Source: Bidens hawaiensis
Lineage: Eukaryota; Streptophyta; Magnoliopsida; Asterales; Asteraceae
DNA length: 64,000 nt
Reading direction: 5' to 3'
Assembly (NCBI GenBank): GCA_021521415.1
Contig: JAIQDT010000303.1
Location: 310,001 to 374,000, forward strand
The position numbers and the translations under genes were made by a program. The number at the start of each line of letters is the position of its first letter. The stretch's first letter is position 1. The notes beneath the pieces are model-generated. The model ran no database searches. It was not told the origin of the DNA and saw nothing but the letters and a program-made list of their open reading frames with translations. Shown one piece after another: positions 45,100 to 56,537 of the stretch.

Positions 45100-48000
45100 G
45101 GATTCACAACTTTTAGAAATTTCGTCCCGAAATTAAAATAAAAATAAAAATGTAAGAGAGAATAACTAACACAAGGAGTTATTTAACAGTTTTAACAATT
45201 TTGCAAATACCGAGTTAAGTAAAAACAACAACGTCGATCCTTGAATGGCCCGAAAGATGTCACAAAGAGAAAATATGACATAGATACGTATATATAGGAT
45301 GTACTAGCGGCGTATCCACCATGCTCTTATCATATTGCATTTGTCCCGTCTTTCAAAATCATTCTAGGTTTCGAGTTATTGAACACAACGTACTTATTAT
45401 GTCTTCCATGCGAGGAATTGGAAGTCTAGGGATTTATTCGGCGTTTCTCGGAAGTCTATACATCATCTCGGTACGTTAAGCCATTTAACTTTTCTTCCAT
45501 AATGCCTTATGTTTCAATTTGGAGGGACTTGGATGTAACTTGTTATTTTATATCATAAAACAATTACCCTAACCCTAACTTCATTCCTAGCGGCCGATCG
45601 CAGCTAAGACCCCCCCTGCTCGTTTCTTCTGCCCAGCCAAGTTTCAGCCGTGAAAACTCCAATTCCAGGTCGGTTTTATGATTCCCCATGTCTTTTACAC
45701 CTTAATTGATCATATTAACGCGCTTATAGGTCGTTAAGGTCGAGTTTTGATGATAACAGTTTGCTGACAGATTCATATACGTTTATTGTAGGGTCTGTAA
45801 CGTGATGATAATCCATTGTTTTTGATCTATTCTTGAATCTATGATGTTCTACTTTGAGTCTAGTTTCCAGAAAGGTATAATACGTAATTTTTGAACGAGA
45901 TTTGAATGGTTTTTATGAATTTATAAAATCGAGTGTCAAAGCTTATGCGCGATGACGGATTCTGGTCTGTCTTCCCGACGTCATAACCTTTTTTCGACAG
46001 GTCCAAATTGGTTGGTTCCACTTCTGGAAGTTAGTATTTTGAGTTAGGAACCAAACCCAATTGGAATCGTTTAATTTGGTTCGGTAATGAATTTTATAAA
46101 AATAAAACCATTTTGTTGCACACTGAAATAGCTGCACGTACCTTGCTGTGTTGGAGGAATTTTTATAATTTTTGTGTCCAATTTTAAAATATAAAAAAAA
46201 TAATTTTATAAACCTAAGACATTTATTAAAGTCCGGTAAAATTTTATAATTTATTTCAAAGGTTATCCTACGTAATTAAACGCATCTTCGCATGCTAAAA
46301 TCTACACGTTTTATTCGTTATTGATCGATAAGTTCGTTTTAGGCTTAACCGGTGGATGTTCAATTGTGTTCTTGTCGGGGCTGTTTGAAGTGAGTTTTTG
46401 CACCACAATCTTCCTAGGTATGTCCCGTATATCATACTTAAAGATCAAGTTCATAGGTGTTCGTTAAGTTGATCAACTAGTTGTAGTTTGATTGTTATGT
46501 TCGGTTGTCTAGAATTGTAGTTTGGCGCGTTTAACGCGAGGGTTGAAGTGATTAACGACCAATTCAGCTCGGGGACACTTGGTTTGATGTACGGGCTGTT
46601 CAAAATTCATTTTTATAAGTTATGGGGCTGAATTGGTTGTCGGTTACTCCAACGGGTCGGTACAACGCGCAATTGTGTTTATTGAATAGTTGGTGCGTTG
46701 TACTTGCGGGTTACCGACCCATTTGACTCGTGTGGCGTCGTGTGGACTTGTTGGCTGTGATTTTATCATAATGGGTCCACACGGGGCTGAGTTGGATGTT
46801 AACGGCCTAAACGACTCCTAAACGCGCGTGTTAGTGTCACTTAGTGCTCCCGGGGGTAATTTGGGAATTCTTTATTTCCCGGGAGTACCTAAGGGTCGTT
46901 TTGGTGAATGTGAGACCTCGGGGGCTGTTGTGATTAATTTTGATGAGGTCGAGGGTTTAGGTAACTCGAACCATGTTAGAACGTCTCGTAGGATAAACGA
47001 GTTATCTTGATGTCATTAGTATTGATTGAATGTAAACCGACAGGTGTTTGAGTTTTGGGATTTCTTAGGGATTCTCTAGCTCGTGGTGAATCCGCTTCTT
47101 GTGTCAGGTGAGTTCTTGATGCCCCGTTTAACTCTTTTCAAGTTTTGGGCTAGCATGCACACCTAAGCGATTTTGCTTGATGAAATGTTTTAAACGATTT
47201 TACATAGGCTTGCTAGTATTGGTAGGCCTTGGAATGTTAAAGAATGTGTGTATGTATATATATATATATTATAGAATGGCCAATATTTGGTGAATGTTGT
47301 AGTCATCTCGATTACTGAATGTTGCGTATGCCTACTTTGTGTTTGCATGCGCTGAATGTTATGTGTTTGGGTTGTACGTTTTCTCGGCCTTGAATGTTAT
47401 ATATATATATATATTTCTATATATAGGAATGTACGTATAGAGATGTTCATACGTAAGGATGATTATTTATTGAATGTGATGACCTAACTGATGTAATTCC
47501 GTTTATAGTTTTAAAACCGTTGGAATGATTATTAAGACTTTTGTTACTTATTTAAAACTTGAACTCACTCAGCTTAAGCTGACTTTGTGTGCATGTTAGT
47601 GTGAGTTTCAGGTTAGGAAGAGGATGCCTTATCGCTTGGACGTGCACGAAGCTACTTGGACGGTGAAGAGCATACGGGATTTGAAGATTTTATCATTAAA
47701 CATTTATTTTTAGAAAATTTTTATTAAAGATAATTTAGTTGGTTTTGGGCAAAATTCCCGGGTTTTGGGAACTTATTATTTTATTTACGTTTTCCGCCGA
47801 ATTATACTCCGTGATGCTTATTTTAATGAAAAGAATTGTTTTTAAGTTTAATTATTTTACGAGTGTTTTGAATGTTTACCAACTGTGGGGTTCTCGGGGT
47901 TCGGGGCCTTACATATGTATGTATATATAAGCAAGTCCTTGAGGTAAAATATCAAGATAAATAATGTAACATCAAGGTTAGCAATAACCAATGAAACAAT

Positions 48001-48768
48001 TGAATAAATTTAAATAAAGAAATTCTAGAATCAAAGAATATCTAAACAGAAGGTTGAAAGATGAAATAAATTACCGGAGTATTAAAGTTAAAAGAAAACC
48101 CTTGATGTTAAGGATACTATGATAAATGAAAAATATTCATCATAAGTTAAATACATGAAACATTAAGGTCATGAAAGACTAAAATTTGTGAAACCACATA
48201 AAAAACTATCAAAGAATTTGGAGAAGTGAAACAATGACGCAAGGATGCTAGCATTACAAGGTACTGGGAAAAGTTTAGGTTTGAGACATCCGTATCGAAA
48301 TATTTGTGAATTGCAAATCATTTGAAAATTAACAAGTATATGAGGCTCCTATTAGATAGCTATGTCTTTAGCTAACTACATAGCCCCCTCTTGAAAGTAA
48401 AACGGTCATAGGCAGCCAAAAGTGTGACTACGGTTTCTATTAGGTAACCATGAACAGGGTCCCGGTTCCCGCTAACGCTTACGTTTGGGGTTGACCGGTC
48501 ATAGGCCGTTAGATTGAATTAATTCAAGAGTTAAATAAATCTTATTCTATATATAATGTATAGAATGTGTGTCATGCTTTGTGAGGATAGTAAATTAGAT
48601 CAATCAAATGCACACATAAATTCACCAATACCATTGAAAATTTAGTGTACATGGAGATATTATTCAAATGGAAAGAACAAAGACAAAATTACAAACGCAC
48701 AAAGAAAAAAAGAAAGTTGTCCGCATCGTTTGTCTTCTCGAGGGTAGGTGTGTCCTTGGGTAAAAGGG
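45100..48768 (-). other. Internal 3' part of element H: no pol, solo LTR inside
   Basis: Next to the 3' LTR (45100-45125) the minus strand reads CTAAAAGTTGTGAATCC after a GGGACGAAATTTC word. The latter is the chromovirus signature at the end of integrase, but a clear purine tract is lacking. 45126-45380 and 47914-48768 hold no recognisable coding sequence. This leaves under 1.2 kb for what should be about 3.5 kb of pol. Confidence 0.7.
45380..47913 (+). mobile_element. Solo LTR I nested in element H
   Basis: It ends GGGGTTCGGGGCCTTACA at 47913 and is collinear with LTR K and with the block at 6950-9374, including the GATGATAACAG segment (about 45739-46332) and the GAACTCACTCAGC segment near 47560. 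The start is not sharp: similarity begins at about 45400 (CGAGGAATTGGAAG) without a clear TGTAAC, and no clean target duplication was found. Confidence 0.75.
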
Positions 48769-50157
48769 TTAGTGTGGGCCGGTGCCATGATTTCTTAGCT
48801 GAAAATCATTGGCGTTGATGTATACGCGTCCATGCGTACATTGGCTGGTTTGACCTACTTTGTTTTGATCGGTGTGGTTTAATTGGGTTTGAATAGCTTG
48901 GATGGGTTGGGCTTGCATTGGTTGGGCTTGATCGGCTTGTGTTTGATTGACTTGGGCTTTTGGTTGGAAGGTTTGGGCTTGATATACTTGTAGTTGATTG
49001 GTTTGGTTTGGGTAGGTTTGGATTTGATAAATGAGTTTTCGGCATGAGTTGGGTAGATGATTTGGACTACCACAATGATAGCAGGCTTGTATGATTGGGA
49101 GAGTGGGGGCATGCGGTGGGACATATGGTTGTTGGAGTGGTTGAATAACGGGTTGTGGGATGAAGGGGTGGTGTTGAGTATGCACTGGTGCTCGACATGT
49201 GTTGGTGAGGTGACCCAAACGATCACAATTGGAACATTTCCGGCATTGAGCGGCAGTGGGGTGATGGAATTTACACGTGTCACACAAAGGGTGTGTTCCC
49301 GTGTAATGCTTTTTGTTAGGTTGGGTTTGGGTTGAGTTTGTCTTGGTTATGGCATAATTTTTGCGTTTATTTTTGTGGTTGGTGTAGGCGGGTTTGGATG
49401 AGTCAGGCTTAGTTTCTTTTGGTTCGGATGGTGATTTCTCGGTGTTTTTCTTCGAACCCTTCATTGTCAAAGTCCCGGCTTTGACATGATTATCAGTGAG
49501 GGTTGCAGCAAGGTTAATTGCGTCACGAAGTTCTTTAGGAGAGCTACTGAAGACACTGTCTTGGATTTCTCTTGGTAGTCCTCTGATGTACTTGTCGATG
49601 GCACGCGAAGTAGGGGTAACAAGGTGTGGCACCAACACACTAAGTTCATTGAAACGGGTGGTGTAAGCAGTGTGCTCACCACCTTCCTGTTTGAGGTTCC
49701 AGAATTCTTCCTCTAAGGTCATGAGTTCGTTTAGAGGACAAAACTATCGAGTCATCAGGTCTTTCAGTTCATCCCACGACAAGGCCGTGGCAGCTTCAAC
49801 ACCGCGGGTCGACTTTTCCTTGACCCACCATGTAAGAGCACCTTTCTCGAGAACACCTGTAGCGAATTTGGTTCGCTTATCATCAGGACACTCAATTTTA
49901 AGAAACACACTCTCCATTTTTTCGTACCACTAAAATAGGGCAGTGGCACCTTGAGTTCCGTTAAATTCGGTAGGTTTAGCATCGGTAAAGTTCTTATAGG
50001 TCACAACGGGATCTGAAGGTGGGGGAGGAGCAGGGTTAACGTTAGCCATGATGTTCTGGTGCATCTGGGTCATGATATTAGGGAGAACCGCTGTCAGGTG
50101 CTTAGTGATCTGGGAGGTTATCTTGCGGCTAGACGAACGACGTTGACGGGAAGCCAT
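48769..50157 (-). pseudogene. gag of element H
   Basis: One frame of 463 codons on the minus strand from MASRQRRSSS at 50157, interrupted only by TAG at 49930-49932 and 49744-49746, both likely former Gln or Glu codons. The capsid part has WYEKMESVFLKIECPDDKR, VLEKGALTWW and FWNLKQEGGEHTAYTTRF. Three Cys/His clusters follow: CDTCKFHHPTAAQC, then two perfect CX2CX4HX4C knuckles (CSNCDRLGHLTNTC and CYHCGSPNHLPNSC). The C-terminus is a low-complexity Gln-rich tail with repeated QAQ and NQT words, ending RVYINANDFQLRNHGTGPH. In a complete element protease would follow. Gag alone could still package element RNA if the two stops were absent. Confidence 0.9.
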
Positions 50158-50760
50158 ACTGCGAATAGGGTAACGGAAATCGTGAGACTTGAAATGGTGT
50201 ATGCCATATAAAGAACCCTTTGATAAAGGTTGTTAAAAATATGAAATCCATAAGTGTTGTGAGGGACTTAGAGTTTTCATCAATCACCATAGGCTCTTAT
50301 GATCCAACACAAAAATCAGAATTTCGAAAAATAATTTGAACAAAAAGCTGGGTATTCGTGTATCACCACGACTTAACAGACTTTTTATTAAAACACATTG
50401 TAAAACATTGAGGGTCGGAGTCATACGTCGCATGAACCACCATGACTTGTGTGACATCCTAAGAGTGCAACGATATCCTTGTCACAAAGGGGATATGATC
50501 AAGTTTGAAACCATGAAGATGCGAAAAAAAATTGGTTTGAATGTTTTTGAAAATCAATGCTTTAGGCCTAAGCCTTGGAGTTTGTGTGTGAACATGTGTG
50601 CAGGCGATGCCATGAAATATTATAAATATAAACAGAAGCAAATGAATGAACTTGTAATATAAGTGCAGGCAAATAGCACATAGAGTATACATGCAGTTTG
50701 GGCCCTAAATAACTATAACTATACTAGGCCGATACGTCTAACAACCTATATTATAGTTAT
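50158..50760 (-). other. 5' leader of element H between PBS and gag
   Basis: About 600 bases without a convincing coding frame. The open stretches on either strand here show no domain and are taken as chance. Confidence 0.6.
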
Positions 50761-50773
50761 GGCTCTGATACCA
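50761..50773 (-). other. Primer binding site of element H (initiator tRNA-Met)
   Basis: On the minus strand TGGTATCAGAGCC begins three bases after the LTR end GGGTGTTACA and matches the complement of the initiator tRNA-Met 3' end. Confidence 0.92.
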
Positions 50774-50776
50774 ATC

Positions 50777-53243
50777 TGTAACACCCTGGCTAAAGCAGAA
50801 TACGCCCGGGTTTGACGTACAGATCACTCATAAGCTCGTAATGCTATTAAAGCGACAATAATTATATTTAATTCATTTCATACATCACAAATACACAATC
50901 AAATATTAATACAATAAACTTTGAATTTTCGTCTTTTGTCACCTAATGGTCCAACTATTCTATTCTTCGATCCTTAAACTTCAACCTGCAGCACATTTAA
51001 AATAATATAATTTGTCAACAATAATGTTGATGAGAATTCATAAAGTTTTGCTTATGTATAATTCGAAAAGTGTAAAATTCACAAGTCAAGATGTATAGTC
51101 TCAATCATATAGCAAAAGCAAAGTAAATACATGATATTCCCGTTCGCTTGATATACGTCAAATCTACTAAGGAACCCCCGTTCGCCGAGCTACTTGGAGT
51201 ATAGAATATGATACCGCCATTAACAAATGGACGGCGCAGGTACGTCCCGTCGGACCCTCCCACTATGAGTATGTGTATGATACTGCCATTAATAAATGGA
51301 CGGCGCAGGTACGTCCCGTCGGACCCTCCCGCTATGAGTATGTGTATCCACCAACAAAAACAGTAAACAACTTACACATAATCACACATTTTACAAGTAA
51401 TATGATACAAAACAAATACATACAAGACACGCATGTGAATTTTAGTTTGAAACCAGAAAAGTAAGTTTGGACGTGCTACAACCCAAAACGTGTAAAAGTA
51501 AAAAGGGGTTATGAAAACTCACCTTTGGATTTGGAGTAAGAAGTAAGTAAAAGTCGAAAAGCATCAAGTGAATCGAGTCGGTTGAATCTCACGAGCTATA
51601 AGTAAAATAGAACGAGTGTTTAACGACGATTTAATGGAATTAATAAGATTAATTAGTGTATAAATTTATTAGAAACTAATTATTATTTTATTATCATTTT
51701 TTTACTAATTTTAATAATATTTTACGCTTCAACGGAATTTTAGGGGTTTAATATTGTTTTAATATTATTTGATAAATAATTTATCTTAATTATGAGAGAT
51801 GATATTTGTAAGACTCGGTTTAACATTTACAAGTTAAAACTAATTTTAACGGTTTAACATAATAAACTAAATAATTAAAGTTTTACGGTTTACGATAACG
51901 AACGAATTAAAAGTTTAGCGGATTATGATTATGAAAGTTAGGTTTTTAAGTGGAATATGATGAAATAAAATTTATAAAAACTTTATTTGGTTTAGAATAA
52001 TTTATTTGATTTAGTATGACTTTAAATAATTTATTTGATTAATATGTATAATTAAAGGTTTTTAAAAAAAATAACAAAATATTTTTGTAATGACCCGGGT
52101 TCGAACCTAGGCCTGCTAGTTATTAGTACATAAGTTTAACCACTAGAACAGTTGATTGATTTGGTTATAATATAGAAACAATGTTATATAAAAGCATTAT
52201 CATGTTCATCTTCCTCATCTTTAACATTATAAATCCTAGAATCTTAATTCGCCAATTTCGTTCCATGTTTGTTTGATTTATGTTAGGGTTATTGATTAGC
52301 AACGAAAAACGAGTAAACACCCTAAGTTAATTACCTGGAAAGGATGTTGTTTGATGGTAAACGGAGAATTGAGCGGAACCTGATTTTGGATGAATAAATT
52401 AGGATTACGGGGTGTGTTTTAGTGTAAATGAGTTGCATGATCGAGTTTAGACGATGACGATTGATCTATTTATAGCCTAATTCAAGCCGTTGGATGTTTA
52501 ATTGATGTTCATTTGTTTTATTAAAATTCCGGCCGTTGGGGAGGTTTAATTCGGCACTTATACGTTGTTAATGCTCGTTATATAGCCGATCAATGATAGT
52601 AGTTAGTGGAGATGAATGTTGGATTAATTATGGCTCGTTAATTTGGCGTTTTGGATGTTGTTTGTGGTCGTCGGAGTACCTCCGCTAGTCGGCCGGAGTT
52701 CCTCGCCGGAAAACCGTGGAAGAGAGGGGGAGGGGGTGCTGTTGGGTTGGGTTAATATTATTTAAATTAAGTTACACAAATTACCACTCAAGTTTCAAGG
52801 GTCTTTTAAAACTGGATTATAATATATTTTCATTATTTACCTTGAACTTTTTAATTTATATAAACTTGTTAAAAGTTGATATGATTGGATTATTTTCGTA
52901 GTATGCCCGATAGTTTGCGAATTGTTTAAATAGAGACTTTTAAATCTTGGAGTCGCGTTAATTGATCAAATGAAAAACAAACGAGCGATAAAAGTAAATC
53001 ATCATAAATATATTTATGATGAATGAATAAAAAAAACACACGACAACACAAGTCGGTTTAACGAGTACATATTCAAATTTGTTAAATAAATACATGAAAC
53101 GAAACTTGAGATTAACCAACAACATTGTAATATAGATGTGTGTGTGTGTGTGTGTGTTTATATATATATATATATATATTCATAAATGAAACCGAAAATT
53201 CGAAATGGTCGGGTTTTCGGGTTTGAAAGTAATGAATGTTACA
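50777..53243 (-). repeat. 5' LTR of element H
   Basis: 2467 bp, same ends as the 3' LTR. The tandem duplication of 69 bp lies at 51209-51347. A (GT)n/(TA)n run near 53138-53180 lies close to the LTR start and differs in length between the two LTRs. Confidence 0.93.
52090..52155 (-). promoter_or_regulatory. tRNA-like Pol III A/B-box segment in LTR H
   Basis: On the minus strand (LTR sense) GTTCTAGTGGTTAA resembles a Pol III A box and GGTTCGAACCC is a good B box, 32 bases apart. Beyond it lies ATTACAAAAATATTTT, with T runs that could end Pol III transcripts. The other LTR has the same arrangement with B-box changes (43968-44032: GGTTCAAATC on the plus strand). The T stem does not pair well, so this is not a functional tRNA; it looks like a tRNA- or SINE-derived promoter fragment captured in the LTR. 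Confidence 0.4.
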
Positions 53244-54222
53244 TTGATGAGGTCGAGGCTTTAGGTAACTCGAACCATATTAGAACATCTCGTTGGACAA
53301 ACGAGTCCTTTCGGTGTCGTTAGTAATGATTGTATGTAAACCGATAGGCGCTTGAGTTGTGGGGATACTTAGGGCTTCTCTAGCTCGTGGTGAATTCGTG
53401 CCTTATGTCAGGTGAGTTCTTGATGCCCCTTTTTTACTCTTTTGATGTTTCGGGCTAGCATACACACTTAAGCGAGTTTGCTTGATGAACAGTTTAAATT
53501 ATTTTACATGGGTTTACTTGTATAGAGTAGGCCTTGGGATGATATTATTATATGTTTGGGTGTATGTTTGTACATGTATTATTGTATGGCCAATAATTGG
53601 CGATGTTAATTAGTCGTTATCGACTAAGGATGTTTACGTAAGCCTACTTTGTGTTTGCATACGTTGGATGGGATGTTATGTGTTTGGGTTGTACGTGTGC
53701 TCGACCCTGATGCTATTACTTGGATGATATTTATAAGGATATAATTATATAGATGTACATATATATAAGTATGACTACTTATTGTTGATGATGGCCTAAC
53801 TGTTCGTATCCCGTTTATTTTAAAACTCTGGAATGATTATTATAAATGTCAATTATTAAAACTTGAACGCACTCAGCTCAAGCTGACTTTGTGTGTATGT
53901 TAGTGTGAGTTTCAGGTTAGGAGGAGGATGCACTACCACTTGGACGTGCTCGAGGCTACTCGGACGGTGGGAGGCATACCTAGTCGGAAGAGTTTTATTA
54001 ATGAACACTGTTCTTTTCAATTATTACTAAATAGATTGAAAACTTTGTTTTGGGCATAATTCCCGGGTTTAGGGGACTTGTTTTAATAATTATGATTTTC
54101 CGCTGATTTATACTATGAATTGATTTTTGAAATGAAATAAACTGTCTTTAGTTAAGAATTTCGTAAGTTTATTCTATGATCACCAACTGTAGGATTCCCG
54201 AGATTCAGGGTTTTACATAAAC

Positions 54223-55687
54223 AGGATGCTACCTAATTAAATATGATTGGGCTTTGGATGTCGGTGAGTTAAAAAGGAAACAAGTAGAACATAAATTGAA
54301 GGTAATAAAAAAAAACCGTACTGACAAAAGTTGAGGAGGGGATGCCAATTAGAAAGGAGGCCACCCCTTGCGGCTTGGAACTTGGAAGAATCGGAACAAG
54401 AAAAAAAGAAAAGCAACCAAGCAAGCAGCTTGGCTGCTCTAAAGTCAACAATCAAAGAAAAAAATTAATATATATATATATATATATAGATATAGAAGAT
54501 TGGAGGTGTAATTCATGACAGAAATAGTGAATTAATTAGAAGCAGGCAGCCAGGTAGCTTAATTAATATTATTTGTTTTACGATGAACCGTGACTTATAT
54601 TTTATCTTTGTTTAATCAATTATTATGAGCAGCTAGTCTGTTATACTGCCTGGGTTTGGATGAATACTTGTTAGACTCGTTTAATTTTCAGTTTTGGATT
54701 GTTTATTGATTGGTTTTTGCTTTGGTAAAAGTTTTTATTGTCTTTGGTTATGATGCGTATGCGTATTTGTTATTAATTTATGATTAATTTATTGTTTCAT
54801 ATGCGTCTTTGTGAACGTCTTTCATGTATGGATACGTATTAGGTTGTTTACTGTGTGTTTGCAACTAGTTTATGGTTTATTGTTAACATTTACCATAGGA
54901 ACGGTAATTGAGAGTTTAGAGATACCTTATATTCTGCCACTTGAGAGACCGTGAGGTAATTAAATGTCGTTTGTTTTGGTCTTTTGTGGGTTTGGGTAGT
55001 GATTGCACGGGAGTGAGTTAACCCTAGATTCCTTTAGATTCTTACAGATCTGAATTTTAACCGAATTTAATAAGAATACCCCTTTACGCCTTAGGGCATA
55101 CTGTGATTACAGAGACCGGGAGGTGATTTAATCTTTGGGTACCTTAGCATAGTTAGGTAAGGTGAGACCGGGAGGTGATCTGAACCAATAAACCATTGAG
55201 ATTTACATGATATTTATGGTTCTTAGGTATTGTTGGTGAGACCGGGAGGTGATCTAGCATACTTTAGTTATGCCTTAAGTTTCATATTTTTAGAATCCGG
55301 TTACCAATTATAAATCCAATTCCAAGAGTTTACTAGTTGACTAGTAGGATTCTTAACCTAGGTTGTTGTTTCCCCTATATAAGTTTCACCCCGATTTGTT
55401 CTTCTAGTTTTGGTGTCAGTTTTAGTTTAAGTATTTTTAATTTATATTTAATAATAAAAAAACACGAAAATCAATTAATTCTATTTATTTAAGTTATTAG
55501 TCCAAGTCTAGAGTAGGTGTCGTTAGTGTCCAGTGGGTTTGATATCCGGACTTGATTAGGCTTTACTACAGTTGATATGTACACTTGTCTGTCTAGTGGT
55601 CTAACATTAGGAGAGTCTAGATTTATAAATTTAAAACTAGAGTGTCTAAGTTAGGTTAGGTTTTTATTAGACCATTTCAGCACATCA
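54223..55687 (+). repeat. 5' LTR of element E, second part
   Basis: It continues the LTR begun at 31284 after removal of E2 and one TAAAC. It contains four GAGACCG(G/T)GAGGT words (about 54945, 55110, 55165 and 55232). The same words occur, inverted, in the LTR of F (ACCTCTCGGTCTCAC at about 60200 and 60295), which supports a common LTR family. It ends AGCACATCA. Confidence 0.75.
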
Positions 55688-55693
55688 AGTTTT

Positions 55694-55711
55694 TGGCGCC
55701 ATTGCCAGGGA
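55694..55711 (+). other. Primer binding site of element E (tRNA-Asp type, diverged)
   Basis: TGGCGCCATTGCCAGGGA starts six bases after the LTR end and differs from the tRNA-Asp complement at two positions. Confidence 0.8.
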
Positions 55712-55878
55712 CACTTAGGCGATAGCGTAACTAGATTTGATTGAACTTAATTGATTGATTGGTCTTATTTGTATTTGTGTGTCTATTGGTGGTAAGATAG
55801 TTTGTGTCATAGATTTAGTGTGTCTAGTCGTCTTTAGGATAATTTAGTGTATGTTTTATTTTATCGAGTCTCGTTAAT

Positions 55879-56537
55879 ATGCTTAATAGATCGAGTCAGT
55901 TTAAGAGTATTTTATATAGAAGGTGTTGGAAAGGGATGATGTTGGAAAGGGCTGAAGAAGAGGAACGGGAAAGAATTCGAAAACTAGAGGCAATAGAAGC
56001 TAGGCTTAATAAGTTGATTGAAATAAACATACTCCAAAATTAGAGGAAATTGAAGCCAGGTTTGATAAGCTGATAGAAATAAACAGACTCTAAAAATTAG
56101 AGGCCATAGAAGCTAGGTTAGAGGAGTTAAGTGCTAGATATCAAATTGAAAGTTTTTCGTACAAGAAGCAGCAAGCCGTTTATGAAGAGGATGAGGTTGT
56201 ATGTGAAGAAATCACTTTGGAACCAGAGACGATAATGGACGAGCCAGTCCCAGCTCTGGTTTAGGAAGAAGTTAAATGTACTAATCAGTATCCCATTAAT
56301 GACTTCTGGAGTGTTGATGATGAGGGCGTGATAGAGGATATGGAATTAAAGCCGGTGGATTAAACGTATCTGAGTGAAGATGTTGTTGAGAAGCCACTTG
56401 ATCAGATGGAAGATGACGTAGAGGAGGAACATGCACCATCTTAGGAGGATGAGTTTGGTGATGAGTTGATGGGTTTACCAGTTTATGAAGAAGATGGAGA
56501 ATTTGACCCAGTTGGCGATAAAAGAAAAGCCTGCTGA
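55879..56537 (+). pseudogene. Coiled-coil/acidic reading frame of element E, function unknown
   Basis: From ATG at 55879 (MLNRSSQF) the frame gives RAEEEERERIRKLEAIEARL and three tandem copies of a roughly 18-residue unit with KLEAIEARLNKLIEIN, a strong heptad pattern. It is followed by an acidic stretch (VYEEDEVVCEEITLEPET, FWSVDDEGVIEDMELKP, DQMEDDVEEEHAPS, VYEEDGEFDPVGDKRK). A TAG at 56041-56043 with a frameshift, and further in-frame stops, break it. It takes the place of gag-pol. It is not gag-like (no capsid motif, no knuckle). I do not recognise it; a coiled-coil interaction protein is all that the sequence suggests. Confidence 0.55.

Larger units (their letters stand above)
42650..53243 (-). 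mobile_element. Gag-only LTR retrotransposon H
   Basis: Two LTRs (42650-45099 and 50777-53243, 2450 and 2467 bp) in the same orientation, a 5-bp target duplication TTGAT (42645-42649, 53244-53248), a PBS for initiator tRNA-Met and a gag frame, all on the minus strand. Between gag and the 3' LTR only about 3.6 kb remain, most of it a nested solo LTR (I), and no PR, RT, RNase H or IN motif is visible. The element is therefore non-autonomous and would depend on pol from a relative. Confidence 0.92.
31683..54217 (+). mobile_element. Tekay/Del-type chromovirus E2, full length with nested insertions
   Basis: Complete structure: 5' LTR 31683-33638, PBS 33642-33655, gag, PR, RT, RNase H, IN with chromodomain, polypurine tract at about 38691-38704, and a 3' LTR starting at 38705 and ending at 54217. 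It is flanked by a perfect 5-bp duplication TAAAC (31678-31682, 54218-54222). The 3' LTR is opened by solo LTR K (39034-41989, TSD CTTTT) and by element H (42650-53243, TSD TTGAT). Without these and one copy of each duplication it is 329+655+969 = 1953 bp, against 1956 bp for the 5' LTR. Coding regions are frameshifted, and the protease and polymerase have lost catalytic residues. Confidence 0.95.
38705..54217 (+). repeat. 3' LTR of E2, in three pieces
   Basis: Pieces: 38705-39033, 41995-42649 and 53249-54217, together 1953 bp, with the target duplications at 39029-39033/41990-41994 (CTTTT) and 42645-42649/53244-53248 (TTGAT). Each join restores the reading of the intact 5' LTR, for example at about 32010 and 32665. 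It ends CAGGGTTTTACA. Confidence 0.95.

Noticed and set aside
48769..49283. Alternative minus-strand frames (48806-49045, 48879-49283) as separate genes
   Set aside because: They overlap the true gag frame of H, which contains the Cys/His knuckles; their Pro/Gln-rich content is the gag tail read out of phase.
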